Assembly: GCA_040751755.1 (NCBI GenBank)
Contig: JBFMHC010000009.1
Coordinates: forward strand, 62,001 to 126,000
Source of the DNA: PFJX01 sp040751755
GTDB lineage: Bacteria; Pseudomonadota; Gammaproteobacteria; Burkholderiales; Thiobacillaceae
Reading direction: 5' to 3'
Length of the DNA: 64,000 nt
Within the stretch, counting starts at the first letter, position 1; each line of letters begins with the position of its first letter. The translations under genes were made by a program, and so were the position numbers. The notes under the pieces were generated by a model. It was not told the DNA's origin, searched no databases, and saw only the letters and a program-made list of their open reading frames with translations. Of this stretch, positions 7,567-16,499 are shown one piece after another.

Positions 7567-8757
7567 ATGCCCCGCCTCTGGTCCACCCTCACCGCCGCGC
7601 CCCACCGTGCCACCTTCCTGCCTGGAGCGCTGATCAGCGTGCTCGCCGTCGCCTGGTGGCTGGCCGACATGGAAAGTCGCCGTCACGGCGGCGGCGGCCT
7701 GGCGCCCAACGCCCTGCCTGGGCCATTGCTGCATGGCTGGCTGATGCTCTACGGCCTCTTCCCTTTCTTCATCTTCGGCTTCCTCTTCACCGCCATGCCC
7801 AACTGGCTCAATGGCTCGAAGATCGCCCGTCCGTCCTATGCCGCCACCGCGCTGCTCATGGCCACCGGCACGCTGCTGGTGTTCCTCTCACCACCCCTGG
7901 GGCTGGCCCTGCACCTGGCGGGCTGGGCGACCGGCCTGGCGGCCCTGCTGCGCACCCTCGTCACGGCCGCGCCGCAGGACAAGCGCCACGCGGGCATCGC
8001 CTGCGCCGCGCTGGGCCTCGGCTGGCTGGGCGACGCGGCGCTGCTGGCCTGGCTCTTCGGCGACCTGCCGGACCTCCTGCCGTGGTCGACCGCCCTCGGC
8101 GTGTGGGGCTTCCTGACACCACTCTTCCTCGCCGTCTGCCACCGCATGGTGCCGTGGTTCACCAGCCGGGTGGTGCCCAACTACGTGGTGATCCGCCCCT
8201 ACGGCGCGCTCTGGGCCATGCTCGCAGCCTGCCTGGCGCATGCCGGCCTGACGGCGACGGGCCACGCCGACCTCACCTGGCTGGCAGCCCTGCCGCTCGC
8301 GGCCATCGCCCTCTGGTTCAGCAGCCGCTGGGGCATCGCGCGCAGCTTCAAGGTGCGCCTGCTGGCGATGCTGCACATCGCCTTCGTCTGGGCCGGCATC
8401 GCCTTCCTGCTGTTCGCAGCGGACAGTCTTGCGCGGTTCACGGGCCTGGCATGGTCGGCCGGACTGGCGCCCCTGCACGCCCTCGGCATCGGCTTTTTCT
8501 CCACCATGCTGGTGGGCATGGCCTCACGCGTCAGCCTCGGCCACTCCGGACGGCCGCTGGAGGCGGACCGCGCCACCTGGTGGCTGTTCTGGCTGGTGCA
8601 GCTGGCCGCGTTGACGCGCATGCTGCCCGACCTGCTGCCCCTGCCGGACGCCCTGTTCACCGTCGCCGGCATCGTCTGGCTGCTCGCGTTCGGCGCCTGG
8701 GCGTGGAAATTCGCCCCCACCTACTGGCGCCCGAGGATCGACGGCCGGCCAGGCTGA
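7567..8757 (+). CDS. nnrS: NnrS family haem-copper membrane protein
   Basis: About 396 residues, nearly all hydrophobic, with roughly 12 predicted membrane helices. It begins with the family pattern L....APHRATFLPGA, then HGWLMLYGLFPFFIFGFLFTAMPNWL and CHRMVPWFTSRVVP. NnrS proteins bind haem and copper and protect against nitric oxide and nitrosative stress. The ATG at 7567 is chosen; a GTG at 7561 is in frame. The FNR/DNR box just upstream supports the assignment. Confidence 0.9.
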   Translation: MPRLWSTLTAAPHRATFLPGALISVLAVAWWLADMESRRHGGGGLAPNALPGPLLHGWLMLYGLFPFFIFGFLFTAMPNWLNGSKIARPSYAATALLMATGTLLVFLSPPLGLALHLAGWATGLAALLRTLVTAAPQDKRHAGIACAALGLGWLGDAALLAWLFGDLPDLLPWSTALGVWGFLTPLFLAVCHRMVPWFTSRVVPNYVVIRPYGALWAMLAACLAHAGLTATGHADLTWLAALPLAAIALWFSSRWGIARSFKVRLLAMLHIAFVWAGIAFLLFAADSLARFTGLAWSAGLAPLHALGIGFFSTMLVGMASRVSLGHSGRPLEADRATWWLFWLVQLAALTRMLPDLLPLPDALFTVAGIVWLLAFGAWAWKFAPTYWRPRIDGRPG

Positions 8758-8802
8758 CGCGTATCGGCTATGCTGGGCGCATCACCCCAGCGGGAGCCCG
8801 AC

Positions 8803-9297
8803 ATGCGCGCCCTCATCGCCCTCCTCCTGACCGCCCTCTTCGGCCTTGCCCGCGCCGAGGCGACCTTCGTGCAGACCCCCTACGCCGCACCCAAGGTGGT
8901 GTTCGACTTCTATCTCGACGATCCGGCCAAGATGGGCGCCGCGCTGTACTGGATCCGCGCACTCGCCCTGCCGCTGTCGCAACCGCCCTATGAATTCAAC
9001 CCGGAGACCATCAAGGTGGTGATCCACGGCACCGAGCTGGTGACCGTGGCGAAGAAGAACGAGGAGAAGTACAAGGACTTCGTCGACCGCATGCGCTACT
9101 ACGCCGACCTCGGCGTCGAGTTCAAGGTCTGCCTGCTCGCCATGGGCGACTATGGCTACAGCCTCAAGGACCTGCAGGACTTCGTGCAGGCCGTGCCCTC
9201 CGCGCCGGCGGAACTGGTGCACTGGCAGCAGCAGGGCTACGCGGTGCTGACGCCGCAGATCATGGACAAGCGCTTCAGCATCGAGTCGATCCGCTGA
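8803..9297 (+). CDS. Exported DsrE-family protein
   Basis: 164 residues: a short signal peptide (MRALIALLLTALFGLARAEA), then a DsrE-like alpha/beta domain with VVFDFYLDDPAKM, VVIHGTELVTVAK and a conserved-position Cys in FKVCLLAMG. DsrE-like proteins handle sulfur or act as small-molecule carriers, and secreted versions are poorly understood. The ATG at 8803 is preferred because the upstream in-frame start would spoil the signal peptide. It lies 45 nt after nnrS and may share its promoter. Confidence 0.75.
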   Translation: MRALIALLLTALFGLARAEATFVQTPYAAPKVVFDFYLDDPAKMGAALYWIRALALPLSQPPYEFNPETIKVVIHGTELVTVAKKNEEKYKDFVDRMRYYADLGVEFKVCLLAMGDYGYSLKDLQDFVQAVPSAPAELVHWQQQGYAVLTPQIMDKRFSIESIR

Positions 9298-9418
9298 ACA
9301 AGCACGCGGCAGGGGCTCCAGCCGGGGCGCAACGCCCGATGTCGCGACGGCGTGTCATTTCCCTGAAAACAGCCGGGCGCAATATGGCGCGCGACCAACG
9401 CACCCAGGGAGCACCGCC

Positions 9419-10117
9419 ATGTTTCTCAAGCCCATCAAGATCATGGCCTGCTGCGCCATCCTCGCGGCGCCGCTGTCCGCCAGCGCCGCAACCGACTACT
9501 ACCTGAGCTTCGAGGGCATTGCCGGCGGCTCGGTGGACGAGAACCACAAAGGCGCCATCGACATCCGCAGCTTTTCCTGGGGCCTGAGCGTGACCGTCGA
9601 CTCACGCGGCGGCACGGGCCTGCCGGGCTTCAGCGACTTCGCCTGGACGCAGGCCAGCGACATCGCCGTACCCACGCTGTTCGTCACCGCCGCCCAGGGC
9701 AAGCACATCCCCACCGCGGTGCTCGATCTGGTGGAGAGTTCCGGCGGCCGCAAGCCCTTTTCCTACCTCACCATGACCTTCGACGACGTGGTCCTCACCA
9801 ACCTGACGCTGGGCGGCAACGCCGGCTCGGCGCCCAGCGTCTCCGGCAGTTTCTCGTACGGCAAGGTCGCGCTGAAGGTCACGCCACAGAAGGCCGACGG
9901 CACGCCGGGCACGCCCGTCACCGGCACATGGGACCTGGTGAAGCACAGCGGCGACCTGTTCAGCGGTTCACCGTTGCCGCTCATGCAGATCGCCAACCCG
10001 TACGCCCCGGTCGCCGCCCCCGTCCCGGAGCCGGAGACCTGGGCCATGTTCCTCGCCGGCCTCGGCATGCTGGGGCTGGTGGCGCGCCGCCACGCGCGGC
10101 AACCGCTGTTGCGCTGA
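9419..10117 (+). CDS. Hcp-like domain protein with PEP-CTERM sorting tail
   Basis: 232 residues: a Sec signal peptide ending ...LSASAA, an Hcp-like beta-barrel region, and a C-terminal PEP-CTERM anchor. The Hcp part shows HKGAIDIRSFSWG, QGKHIPTAVLDL, FSYLTMTFDDVVLTN and KVTPQKADGTPG. The anchor is VPEPETWAMFLAGLGMLGLV followed by RRHARQ. Hcp proteins normally form the type VI secretion tube and have no signal peptide, whereas this one should be exported by Sec and cut by an exosortase. No type VI genes are in the window. It is more likely a surface or matrix protein that reuses the fold. Confidence 0.85.
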   Translation: MFLKPIKIMACCAILAAPLSASAATDYYLSFEGIAGGSVDENHKGAIDIRSFSWGLSVTVDSRGGTGLPGFSDFAWTQASDIAVPTLFVTAAQGKHIPTAVLDLVESSGGRKPFSYLTMTFDDVVLTNLTLGGNAGSAPSVSGSFSYGKVALKVTPQKADGTPGTPVTGTWDLVKHSGDLFSGSPLPLMQIANPYAPVAAPVPEPETWAMFLAGLGMLGLVARRHARQPLLR

Positions 10118-10126
10118 AGCCCCCGC

Positions 10127-12340
10127 TCAGGCCGCCGGGCCGGCGACGAAACGCTCGAACTCCGTGCCCGGCATCGGCCGGGCATGCAGGTAGCCCTGCA
10201 TCAGGGTGCAGCCCAGCTCCAGCAGGCGTGCCTGTTGCTCGGCGGTCTCTATCCCCTCGGCAATGACCTCCAGGCCCAGTGCCCTGGCCAGTCCCGCGAC
10301 GGCGGCGGCGATCGCGAAATCGCCGGGATCGTCCAGGATGTCGCGCACGAAGGAACGGTCGATCTTGAGGTTGTCGATCGGCAGGCGCTTGAGATACGAC
10401 AGCGAGGAATAGCCGGTGCCGAAGTCGTCGATGGCGACGCGGATGCCATGTTCGCGCAGCCGCGCCAGCACCCACGCGCAATGCTCGATGTCCGCCAGCA
10501 GGACTTTCTCGGTCAGCTCGATCTGCAGTTCCCCGCCACGGAGCCCGGTCTCGTCCAGCAAGGCGATCACGCGATCGGGAAAATCCGCTTGCGCCAGCTG
10601 TACCGCCGAGATGTTCACCGACACGTAGTCCAGCGCGAGGCCGGCATCGCGCCAGGCGCGCTGGCGCCGCATCGCCTCGGCGAGAACCCACTCGCCCAGC
10701 GGCACGATCAGGCGGATCTCCTCGGCGACCTGGATGAAACAGTCCGGGCTCCGCGCCCCCTCCGGGCCGGAAGGCCAGCGCACCAGGGCCTCGCTGGCCA
10801 TGACGCGGCCGCGTGACACGTCGACGATGGGCTGGAAATGCAGCTCGAAGTCGGTCTCGCGCACGGCCGCGCGCAGGGCGTTCTCGAGCATCATCTTTTG
10901 CCGCACCGCCTCCGACAGCTCCGTGTTGTAGCGCACGTGAGCGGCACGCCCCGCCTGCTTGGCGCGGTACATGGCGGTATCCGCGTTCTTCAGCAGGCTC
11001 ATGGCGTCGTCGCCGTCGTCCGGGAACAGGGTGATGCCGATGCTGCAGCCGACATGCATGTCGATCCCGCCGATGTGGAACGGCTCCTTGAAGGCGGCGA
11101 TGATCTTGTCGGCCAGATGGCCCGCATCGGCGTGCGAGGACAGGCCCTCCATGAGGATGACGAACTCGTCGCCGCCGAGCCGGGCCAGTGTGTCGGCGCT
11201 GCGCAACAACGACTTGAAGCGCTGCGCGGCCTCCACCAACAGCTGGTCGCCGACGTGATGGCCGAGGGTGTCGTTGATGTTCTTGAAGTGGTCGAGGTCG
11301 ATGAACAGCAGCGCCAGCCGCTCGCGGTCGCGCCGCGCGCGCTCTATCGCGTGCCGCAGGCGGTCATTGAACAGCAGGCGGTTGGGCAGTTCGGTGAGCG
11401 CGTCGTGATGGGCGAGGAAGTCGAGCCGCGTCTGCGTCTCCTTGAGCGAGGAGATATCGGTCATCAGGGCGATGTAATGCGTCGCCTCGCCGTTCGCGTC
11501 ACGCACCACGCTGATGTTCTCGAGCAGTGGCACGACATCGCCGTCGCGCGTGCGGTCGTAGATCTCCCCCTGCCAGCTGCCCTCGACGCGCAAGGCCTCG
11601 TGCAGGGCCTCGTAGAAGGCTGGGGCATGCAGGCCGGACTTGAGCATGCCCGGCATCTCGCCGATCAGTTCCTCGCGACTGAAACCGGTGATGCGCAGTA
11701 CCGCGTCGTTCACCTCGATGATGCGCTTCTCGGCGTCGGTGATCATGATCCCCTCGCCGACATACCGGAACACCTCGGAATACAGGCGCAGGTGCCGCTC
11801 GGTCTCCTTCTGCTGCGTGATGTCGCTGAACAGCATCACGGTCTTGGCGTGCCGGCCCGCCTCGTCGAGGATCTTCGAGGCGACGACCTGCAGGTCGCGC
11901 TCGTACATGCGCACGGCATGGCTGGTGCCATCGGCCCGGGCGCGCAGCTCGGCGTGGTCGTAGGCGCAGTGGCAGACCTCCGCGGCGGGACGGCCGATGA
12001 TGCGAGCGCGATCCTCCCCCGCGAAGAACCACTCGCAGGCGCGGCGGTTGCAGTCCTCGATGCGGTCATCCAGATCGAACACCAGGACCGCCGCGCCCAG
12101 CGTGTCGAGGATGGCGCGGATCTCCGCGGTGGCGAGCGACAGGCGCGCGTTGGTCTCGTTGAGGTGCTCGAGCACCTGGCGGAACGACTCGGCGACGATG
12201 CCGATCGGGTCGAGGGCGATCAGGGTGTCGTCATCCAGCTCCTCCGGCCGCAACGGCAGGGTGCCCATGACCGTCAGCAACTGGTCGATCTTGGCGCGGA
12301 TGTAGCGCAGGGTCTCGGCTTGCGTGATGGTGGGGGACAT
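10127..12340 (-). CDS. PAS-PAS-GGDEF-EAL cyclic-di-GMP enzyme
   Basis: 737 residues with no membrane helix. An N-terminal helical part is followed by two PAS/PAC units (about 85-195 and 190-305), GGDEF near residue 390 and EAL near residue 516. Both motifs look intact (LGGDEFV; SEALVRW; IDDFGTGYSS). It could therefore make and/or hydrolyse c-di-GMP. It starts 7 nt after the TusA-like gene, so it is probably the last gene of a yeeE-tusA-GGDEF/EAL transcript. This links thiosulfate or sulfur uptake to second-messenger signalling by position only. Confidence 0.93.
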   Translation of the reverse strand: MSPTITQAETLRYIRAKIDQLLTVMGTLPLRPEELDDDTLIALDPIGIVAESFRQVLEHLNETNARLSLATAEIRAILDTLGAAVLVFDLDDRIEDCNRRACEWFFAGEDRARIIGRPAAEVCHCAYDHAELRARADGTSHAVRMYERDLQVVASKILDEAGRHAKTVMLFSDITQQKETERHLRLYSEVFRYVGEGIMITDAEKRIIEVNDAVLRITGFSREELIGEMPGMLKSGLHAPAFYEALHEALRVEGSWQGEIYDRTRDGDVVPLLENISVVRDANGEATHYIALMTDISSLKETQTRLDFLAHHDALTELPNRLLFNDRLRHAIERARRDRERLALLFIDLDHFKNINDTLGHHVGDQLLVEAAQRFKSLLRSADTLARLGGDEFVILMEGLSSHADAGHLADKIIAAFKEPFHIGGIDMHVGCSIGITLFPDDGDDAMSLLKNADTAMYRAKQAGRAAHVRYNTELSEAVRQKMMLENALRAAVRETDFELHFQPIVDVSRGRVMASEALVRWPSGPEGARSPDCFIQVAEEIRLIVPLGEWVLAEAMRRQRAWRDAGLALDYVSVNISAVQLAQADFPDRVIALLDETGLRGGELQIELTEKVLLADIEHCAWVLARLREHGIRVAIDDFGTGYSSLSYLKRLPIDNLKIDRSFVRDILDDPGDFAIAAAVAGLARALGLEVIAEGIETAEQQARLLELGCTLMQGYLHARPMPGTEFERFVAGPAA

Positions 12341-12347
12341 GGGGGGC

Positions 12348-12590
12348 TCAGCCTCCGCCGAAGATGCGGATGCGGTAGCCGTCGCCGGTGCGTTCCACCT
12401 CGCAGCGGTAGCCCATGCGTGCCGCGGTCGAGGGGATGGTCGCGGTGGCCTGCCGGTCGTCGGTCACCACCAGCACCTCGGTCTCGCCCGCGCGGATCGC
12501 GGCGCCGTGCTCGTTGAGCTGCTTGAGCGCGAGCAACAGGCAGGAGGGGCAGATCCGGCCACGGATATCGAGTTCGATGGTATTCAGCAT
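12348..12590 (-). CDS. TusA/SirA-family sulfur carrier (CPSC variant)
   Basis: 80 residues beginning MLNTIELDIRGRICPSCLL. TusA proteins carry the catalytic CPxP at this place; here it is CPSC (Cys14 and Cys17), so the second Pro is replaced by Cys. It lies 4 nt after the yeeE stop in the restored frame. YeeE-TusA (TsuA-TsuB) pairs import thiosulfate in characterised systems, and the same is proposed here. Confidence 0.85.
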   Translation of the reverse strand: MLNTIELDIRGRICPSCLLLALKQLNEHGAAIRAGETEVLVVTDDRQATATIPSTAARMGYRCEVERTGDGYRIRIFGGG

Positions 12591-12594
12591 AGTC

Positions 12595-13712
12595 TTAACG
12601 TACCACGAAGCGGGTGAGTAGGCGCGCGCCCAGCCAGGTCCCGGGCAGCAGACCGAGCAGGAAGAGCAGGCTCTGCATGGCGAGGATGGGCAGCCCCCCC
12701 ACAGGTGCCAGACGTTGCATGAGGGCGCCATGCGCGCGGCCAGGCCGAGCAGCAGGCCGCCGACCAGCGCGGAGGCGAACTGCCGCCCCGGCAGGCGCCA
12801 GTGCCAGCGCCACTCGCCCAGGCGCGCTGCGGAAAACAGCGCGCCGCCGACGATCCCCAGCAGCAACGGGTACTGGATGGCGGCGATGGCGTCGAGTCCG
12901 GGTCCCGGCCCACCGCTGATCGCCTGCTCGGCGAACGGCGGCGTGTAGTTCAGGGGCTGCAGCTTGAAATAGGCCAGGCCGTCGACATGCGCCGGCGCGA
13001 ACAGGGACTCGATGCCGGCGCCGATCTTGGCGTAGGTGGTGGTGATGCCCATGGGCATGCCGACCAGCACGTAGGAGACGAACCCCAGCAGGGCGAGGAT
13101 CAGCGCGGCGCGCCAGGGCGCGAGGTGGCCGGCGGCGAAGGCGGGACGGTCCATGCGCCCGGCGCGGAACTCGCGATACAGCCAGAACGCCGCCGCCGCG
13201 ACCAGCGGCGCAAGCAGGGCGGTCGGCGGCATATCGAGCCATTGCGGCAGCGTGACCTTGCCCGGCACCAGCACCGTGGCCTGGGCGAAGGTGCTCCATT
13301 GCGGGTGGAACTCGGCGTACAGCGCCGAGCCTGCGAGCATGCCCGCCACCGCCACCAGGCTCACGCTGCTGCCTGCGCCGAGCTTGTAGAGGCTGCCGCA
13401 CACGCAACCGCCGGCGAGCACCATGCCGATGCCGAAGACGAAACCGCCGGCGAGGTTGCCGAGCGAGGGCGGGCCGAGCAGAGGAAAGGGGTGGAGGCCG
13501 ATCAGCCCGCTCAGGCGACCGGCCTCGAACAGGGCCATGCTCGCCGCCACCAGGAGCAGCATCTGCCGCATCAGGAACAGGTCGCGGAACAGGAAGGCAT
13601 CGCGAAAGCACGCCGTCACGCAGAAGTCCGAGCGGTGCATGACGAAGCCCGCCGCCAGGCCGATGGCGAGCGAGCTCAGGATGATGAGCGTATAGGGCTG
13701 GTCCAGGCCCAT
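12595..13712 (-). pseudogene. YeeE/YedE (TsuA-like) thiosulfate/sulfur transporter, frameshifted at a G7 run
   Basis: The first ~340 residues encode an YeeE/YedE membrane protein with the repeated Cys motifs of the family (HRSDFCVTACFRD near the start; AGGCVCGSLYKLGAG; SCNVWHLWGG near the end). After WHLWGG the frame changes at seven consecutive G (12694-12700 on the plus strand as C7). The expected ending LPILAMQSLLFLLGLLPG...LLTRFVVR continues in another frame to a stop at 12595. With eight G the protein would be intact at ~372 residues. As written, the frame reads on through the downstream TusA-like gene. It may be a sequencing error, a true mutation or phase variation. Confidence 0.85.
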
Positions 13713-13746
13713 CTAGGCGCGATCGGAGACGACCGTCGGACCCGGC

Positions 13747-14184
13747 TTATTCCGGCCAGTTCTTGATGTAGCGCTTGAGCAGGGAATTCTGGAAGTTCGC
13801 GTCCCGCAGCGCCGCCTTGGCGACGTCGTGGAAGGAGATCACGCCGGTGAGGCGGTTGTCGTCCATGACGATGAGGTGGCTGATGCGGTGCTTGGTCATC
13901 ACGTCGCGCGCGTAGTCGACGGTATCGTCGGAGCTGGCGACGATGGGCTCCTTCTCCATCAGGTCCGCCACCTTCACGCCTTCGACCTGGCAGCTGCGCG
14001 CCATCATGCCGCGCAGGATGTCGCGCTCGGTGAGGAAGCCCACCAGGGTCTGGTCGCGCAGCACCACCAGCGAGCCGATGTCGTGCTCGACCAGTTGCTT
14101 GACGGCATCGGAGATGGGCGCATCGGGGGCGACGCTGAGGGTCTCGCCACCGCCTTTCACGGTCAGGACATCGCGAATGTACAT
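13747..14184 (-). CDS. Tandem CBS-domain protein
   Basis: 145 residues made of two CBS motifs (VGFLTERDILRGM in the first, LTGVISFHDVAKAAL in the second) and a short tail. Such stand-alone CBS proteins bind adenine nucleotides or similar ligands and regulate partners. The target is unknown. It lies upstream of yeeE on the same strand with a 34-nt gap. Confidence 0.9.
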   Translation of the reverse strand: MYIRDVLTVKGGGETLSVAPDAPISDAVKQLVEHDIGSLVVLRDQTLVGFLTERDILRGMMARSCQVEGVKVADLMEKEPIVASSDDTVDYARDVMTKHRISHLIVMDDNRLTGVISFHDVAKAALRDANFQNSLLKRYIKNWPE

Positions 14185-14217
14185 GTGTGTCTCCTCTGTT
14201 ATCGGTCCGATTATGCC

Positions 14218-14769
14218 TCAGGTGCGCACCAGGCCCGCCTCCACCTGGTCGCGCCTGGCCTTGCCCGCCAGCAGCTCGACCAGCGCGAGGGCGAAGTCCA
14301 TGGCCGTGCCGGGCCCGCGCGACGTCACCACCTTGCCGTCCACCACCACCGGCTGCTCCAGATAGGTGACGCCGGGCGGCGTCGCCTGGTCCAGGAAGCC
14401 GGGATAGCTGGTGGCGCGGTGCCCGCCCAGCAGCCCGGCCTGCGCGAGGGCGATGGGCGCGGCGCAGATGGCGGCGGTGTACTTGCCGGCCGCGGCGAGC
14501 CGTTGCAACAGGGCCTGCACGCGGGCGTCGTTCTTCAGGTGCTCGGCGCCCGGCATGCCGCCCGGCAGGGCGATCATGTCGAACGCCTGGTCCAGCACCT
14601 CGTCTAGCGCGGCGTCCGGCTGCACGCGCGTGCCGCGCGCGCCCTGCACCAGGCCGGCGTGCAGGCCGGCGGTGACGACCTCGACCCCGGCGCGGCGCAG
14701 CAGGTCGACGATGGTGACGGCCTCCAGGTCCTCGAACCCCGGGGCAAGCGGTACTAGCACGCGCGGCAT
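14218..14769 (-). CDS. DJ-1/YajL family protein
   Basis: 183 residues of the DJ-1/PfpI fold. The reactive Cys is at residue 102 in the nucleophile elbow AAICAAPIAL, and Glu16 (GFEDLEA) is the partner acid. The family includes chaperone/deglycase-like and glyoxalase III-like enzymes involved in carbonyl and oxidative stress; the precise activity is debated. Start ATG has a GGAGGAG ribosome site. Confidence 0.92.
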   Translation of the reverse strand: MPRVLVPLAPGFEDLEAVTIVDLLRRAGVEVVTAGLHAGLVQGARGTRVQPDAALDEVLDQAFDMIALPGGMPGAEHLKNDARVQALLQRLAAAGKYTAAICAAPIALAQAGLLGGHRATSYPGFLDQATPPGVTYLEQPVVVDGKVVTSRGPGTAMDFALALVELLAGKARRDQVEAGLVRT

Positions 14770-14781
14770 GGCGATCTCCTC

Positions 14782-15975
14782 CTACAAGGCCAGCAGGCGC
14801 CCCGCCTCGCGCGCCGCGCGTTCCGCACAGTCGCCGAGCGAGAGCCCGTTCAGATAGTTGCCCACCAGGGCCAGGGGCTCGCGCGCCAGTTGCGCGTCCA
14901 CCTCGGCGACGCGGCCCGGGTGCTCAACGCCCGGCGCGGGTAGGCGATTGATGGCCTCCGCGACATGCGCGAAGGCGGTGGCCGGCACGCCCAGCACGGC
15001 CGCGGCGCGCGCCAGCTTCGCCGCGCGATCGAGCCGGCCGGGGCGGAAATGGAAGGTGAAACCGCGATAGGCGGCGTGCGGCACCGGATCGCGCGTGACC
15101 ACGGACCAGAAGTCGTCGTCGTCGCCGATCAGACCCGCGACCGGCTCCACGCGGCAGGCGTCGGCGGGCACGACCACGCCCAGCGCCTCGCTGCTGGACA
15201 TCGGAAAACTCTGCAGGATGCGCGCCACCTCCGGGTAGGCGCCGGCCAGCAGGGCGGCGGCGGCGTCCACCGGCGTGGCGAGCACGAGCTGGCGGCACCG
15301 CAACGTCTCATCGCCCGCCTGAACCGCAAAGCCGGCCGCGTCGCGGGCGATACCGCGCACCGGGGTGCCGGTACGCAACTCGAACGGGGCATTCTCGGCG
15401 ACGGCCTCCAGCAGGCCCTGCAGGCCGCCGGCGAAGGTGAACTTGCGCGGCGCCTCCTGCATGCGCGGCTTGCGCCGGAACAGCCACTCGGCGGGGAAGC
15501 TGTCCGCCGGCTGCGACAGCACGGCGGCGAAGGCCGGCGCCAGCAGGCGGCGATAGTTGCGTCGCCCGAGCAGGCGGCCGAACCATTCCGCGACGCTGCG
15601 CCCCGCCTTCGGCCGCCCCAGGCCGAACGGCAGGTGGAACGCCGCCTCCAGGAAACACAGGCGCTTCATGGGCGATTGCAGGGTGCCGTCGGCGAGCAGG
15701 AAACGGTAGCCCAGCTTCCCGCGCCGCAGCAGCTCGCCGATCCGGCCGCGCGCGGCGAGTGCCTCCAGCAGCGGGCCGTAGGAGTTGTAGGCGGTGTGCG
15801 CGCCCAGTTCGAGCCAGAAGCCCGCCTCCGGGCGCCAGGACTGCACGCAGCCGCCGACGCGCGGCGCGGCCTCCAGCACCAGCACGCGCCGTCCCGCCGC
15901 GCCGAGGATCGAGGCGCTCACCAGGCCGCTGGCGCCGGCGCCGATGACGATGCAGTCGTAGTCGTAGTCATTCAT
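14782..15975 (-). CDS. FAD-dependent protoporphyrinogen oxidase-like amine oxidase
   Basis: 397 residues with an N-terminal dinucleotide-binding GAGASG (residues 12-17) followed by the VLEAAPRVGGCVQSW pattern. A C-terminal FAD segment (ALVGNYLNGLSLGDCAERA) resembles the HemY/PPOX group. It may oxidise protoporphyrinogen in haem synthesis or an unrelated amine or carotenoid-like substrate; the sequence alone does not decide. It is tightly linked (12 nt) to the DJ-1 gene. Confidence 0.75.
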   Translation of the reverse strand: MNDYDYDCIVIGAGASGLVSASILGAAGRRVLVLEAAPRVGGCVQSWRPEAGFWLELGAHTAYNSYGPLLEALAARGRIGELLRRGKLGYRFLLADGTLQSPMKRLCFLEAAFHLPFGLGRPKAGRSVAEWFGRLLGRRNYRRLLAPAFAAVLSQPADSFPAEWLFRRKPRMQEAPRKFTFAGGLQGLLEAVAENAPFELRTGTPVRGIARDAAGFAVQAGDETLRCRQLVLATPVDAAAALLAGAYPEVARILQSFPMSSSEALGVVVPADACRVEPVAGLIGDDDDFWSVVTRDPVPHAAYRGFTFHFRPGRLDRAAKLARAAAVLGVPATAFAHVAEAINRLPAPGVEHPGRVAEVDAQLAREPLALVGNYLNGLSLGDCAERAAREAGRLLAL

Positions 15976-16018
15976 ATGCGGGAACTTAACCGCCCTGCCC
16001 TGGGGCTGGCAATGCGGC

Positions 16019-16426
16019 TCACGGCGACTCGTTGAAGCGGTGCAGCAGGCGCCGGTCGCGCTTGGTGGGCCGGCCGTGGATGTGGCTGCCGGGGTCGACG
16101 GCCTGGCGGCGCTCGGCGATCCGGCGTTCGCGCGCGGCGACGCTCTCCGGCGCCTCCTCGTAGAGCCGGCGCGCCACCGGGGCGGGGCCGCGCTGGGCGG
16201 AGAGGCCGAGCACCGTCACCTGCCACTCCAGCTCGTCGACGCGAATGTGCAGGCGGTCGCCCAGGCGCAACTCGCGGCTGCACTTGCAGCGCTCGCCGTT
16301 GAGCCGCACCTTGCCGCCCTCCACGGCCTGCTGCGCCAGCGCCCGCGTCTTGAAGAAGCGCGCGGCCCACAGCCATTTGTCGATGCGCAGGGGGGCGGGG
16401 GAATCGGTGTCGCCACGGGTCTTCAT
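16019..16426 (-). CDS. hslR: Hsp15-type S4-domain RNA-binding protein
   Basis: 135 residues with an N-terminal S4 domain (LRIDKWLWAARFFKTRALAQ) and a basic C-terminus ending in RPTKRDRRLLHRF, the usual arrangement of heat shock protein 15. Hsp15 recycles 50S subunits carrying nascent chains. It is divergent from the lipoprotein gene that follows. Confidence 0.93.
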   Translation of the reverse strand: MKTRGDTDSPAPLRIDKWLWAARFFKTRALAQQAVEGGKVRLNGERCKCSRELRLGDRLHIRVDELEWQVTVLGLSAQRGPAPVARRLYEEAPESVAARERRIAERRQAVDPGSHIHGRPTKRDRRLLHRFNESP

Positions 16427-16499
16427 TGCACGATCATAGCGCCAATAAACTTTTGCACATTCGTCGGCTCACAGCTTCACCGACCCCCAGGAGACCCGC

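Noticed and set aside
9419..10117. Evidence of a type VI secretion locus
   Set aside because: Only an Hcp-like fold is present, with a Sec signal and PEP-CTERM tail; no tss genes are in the window.
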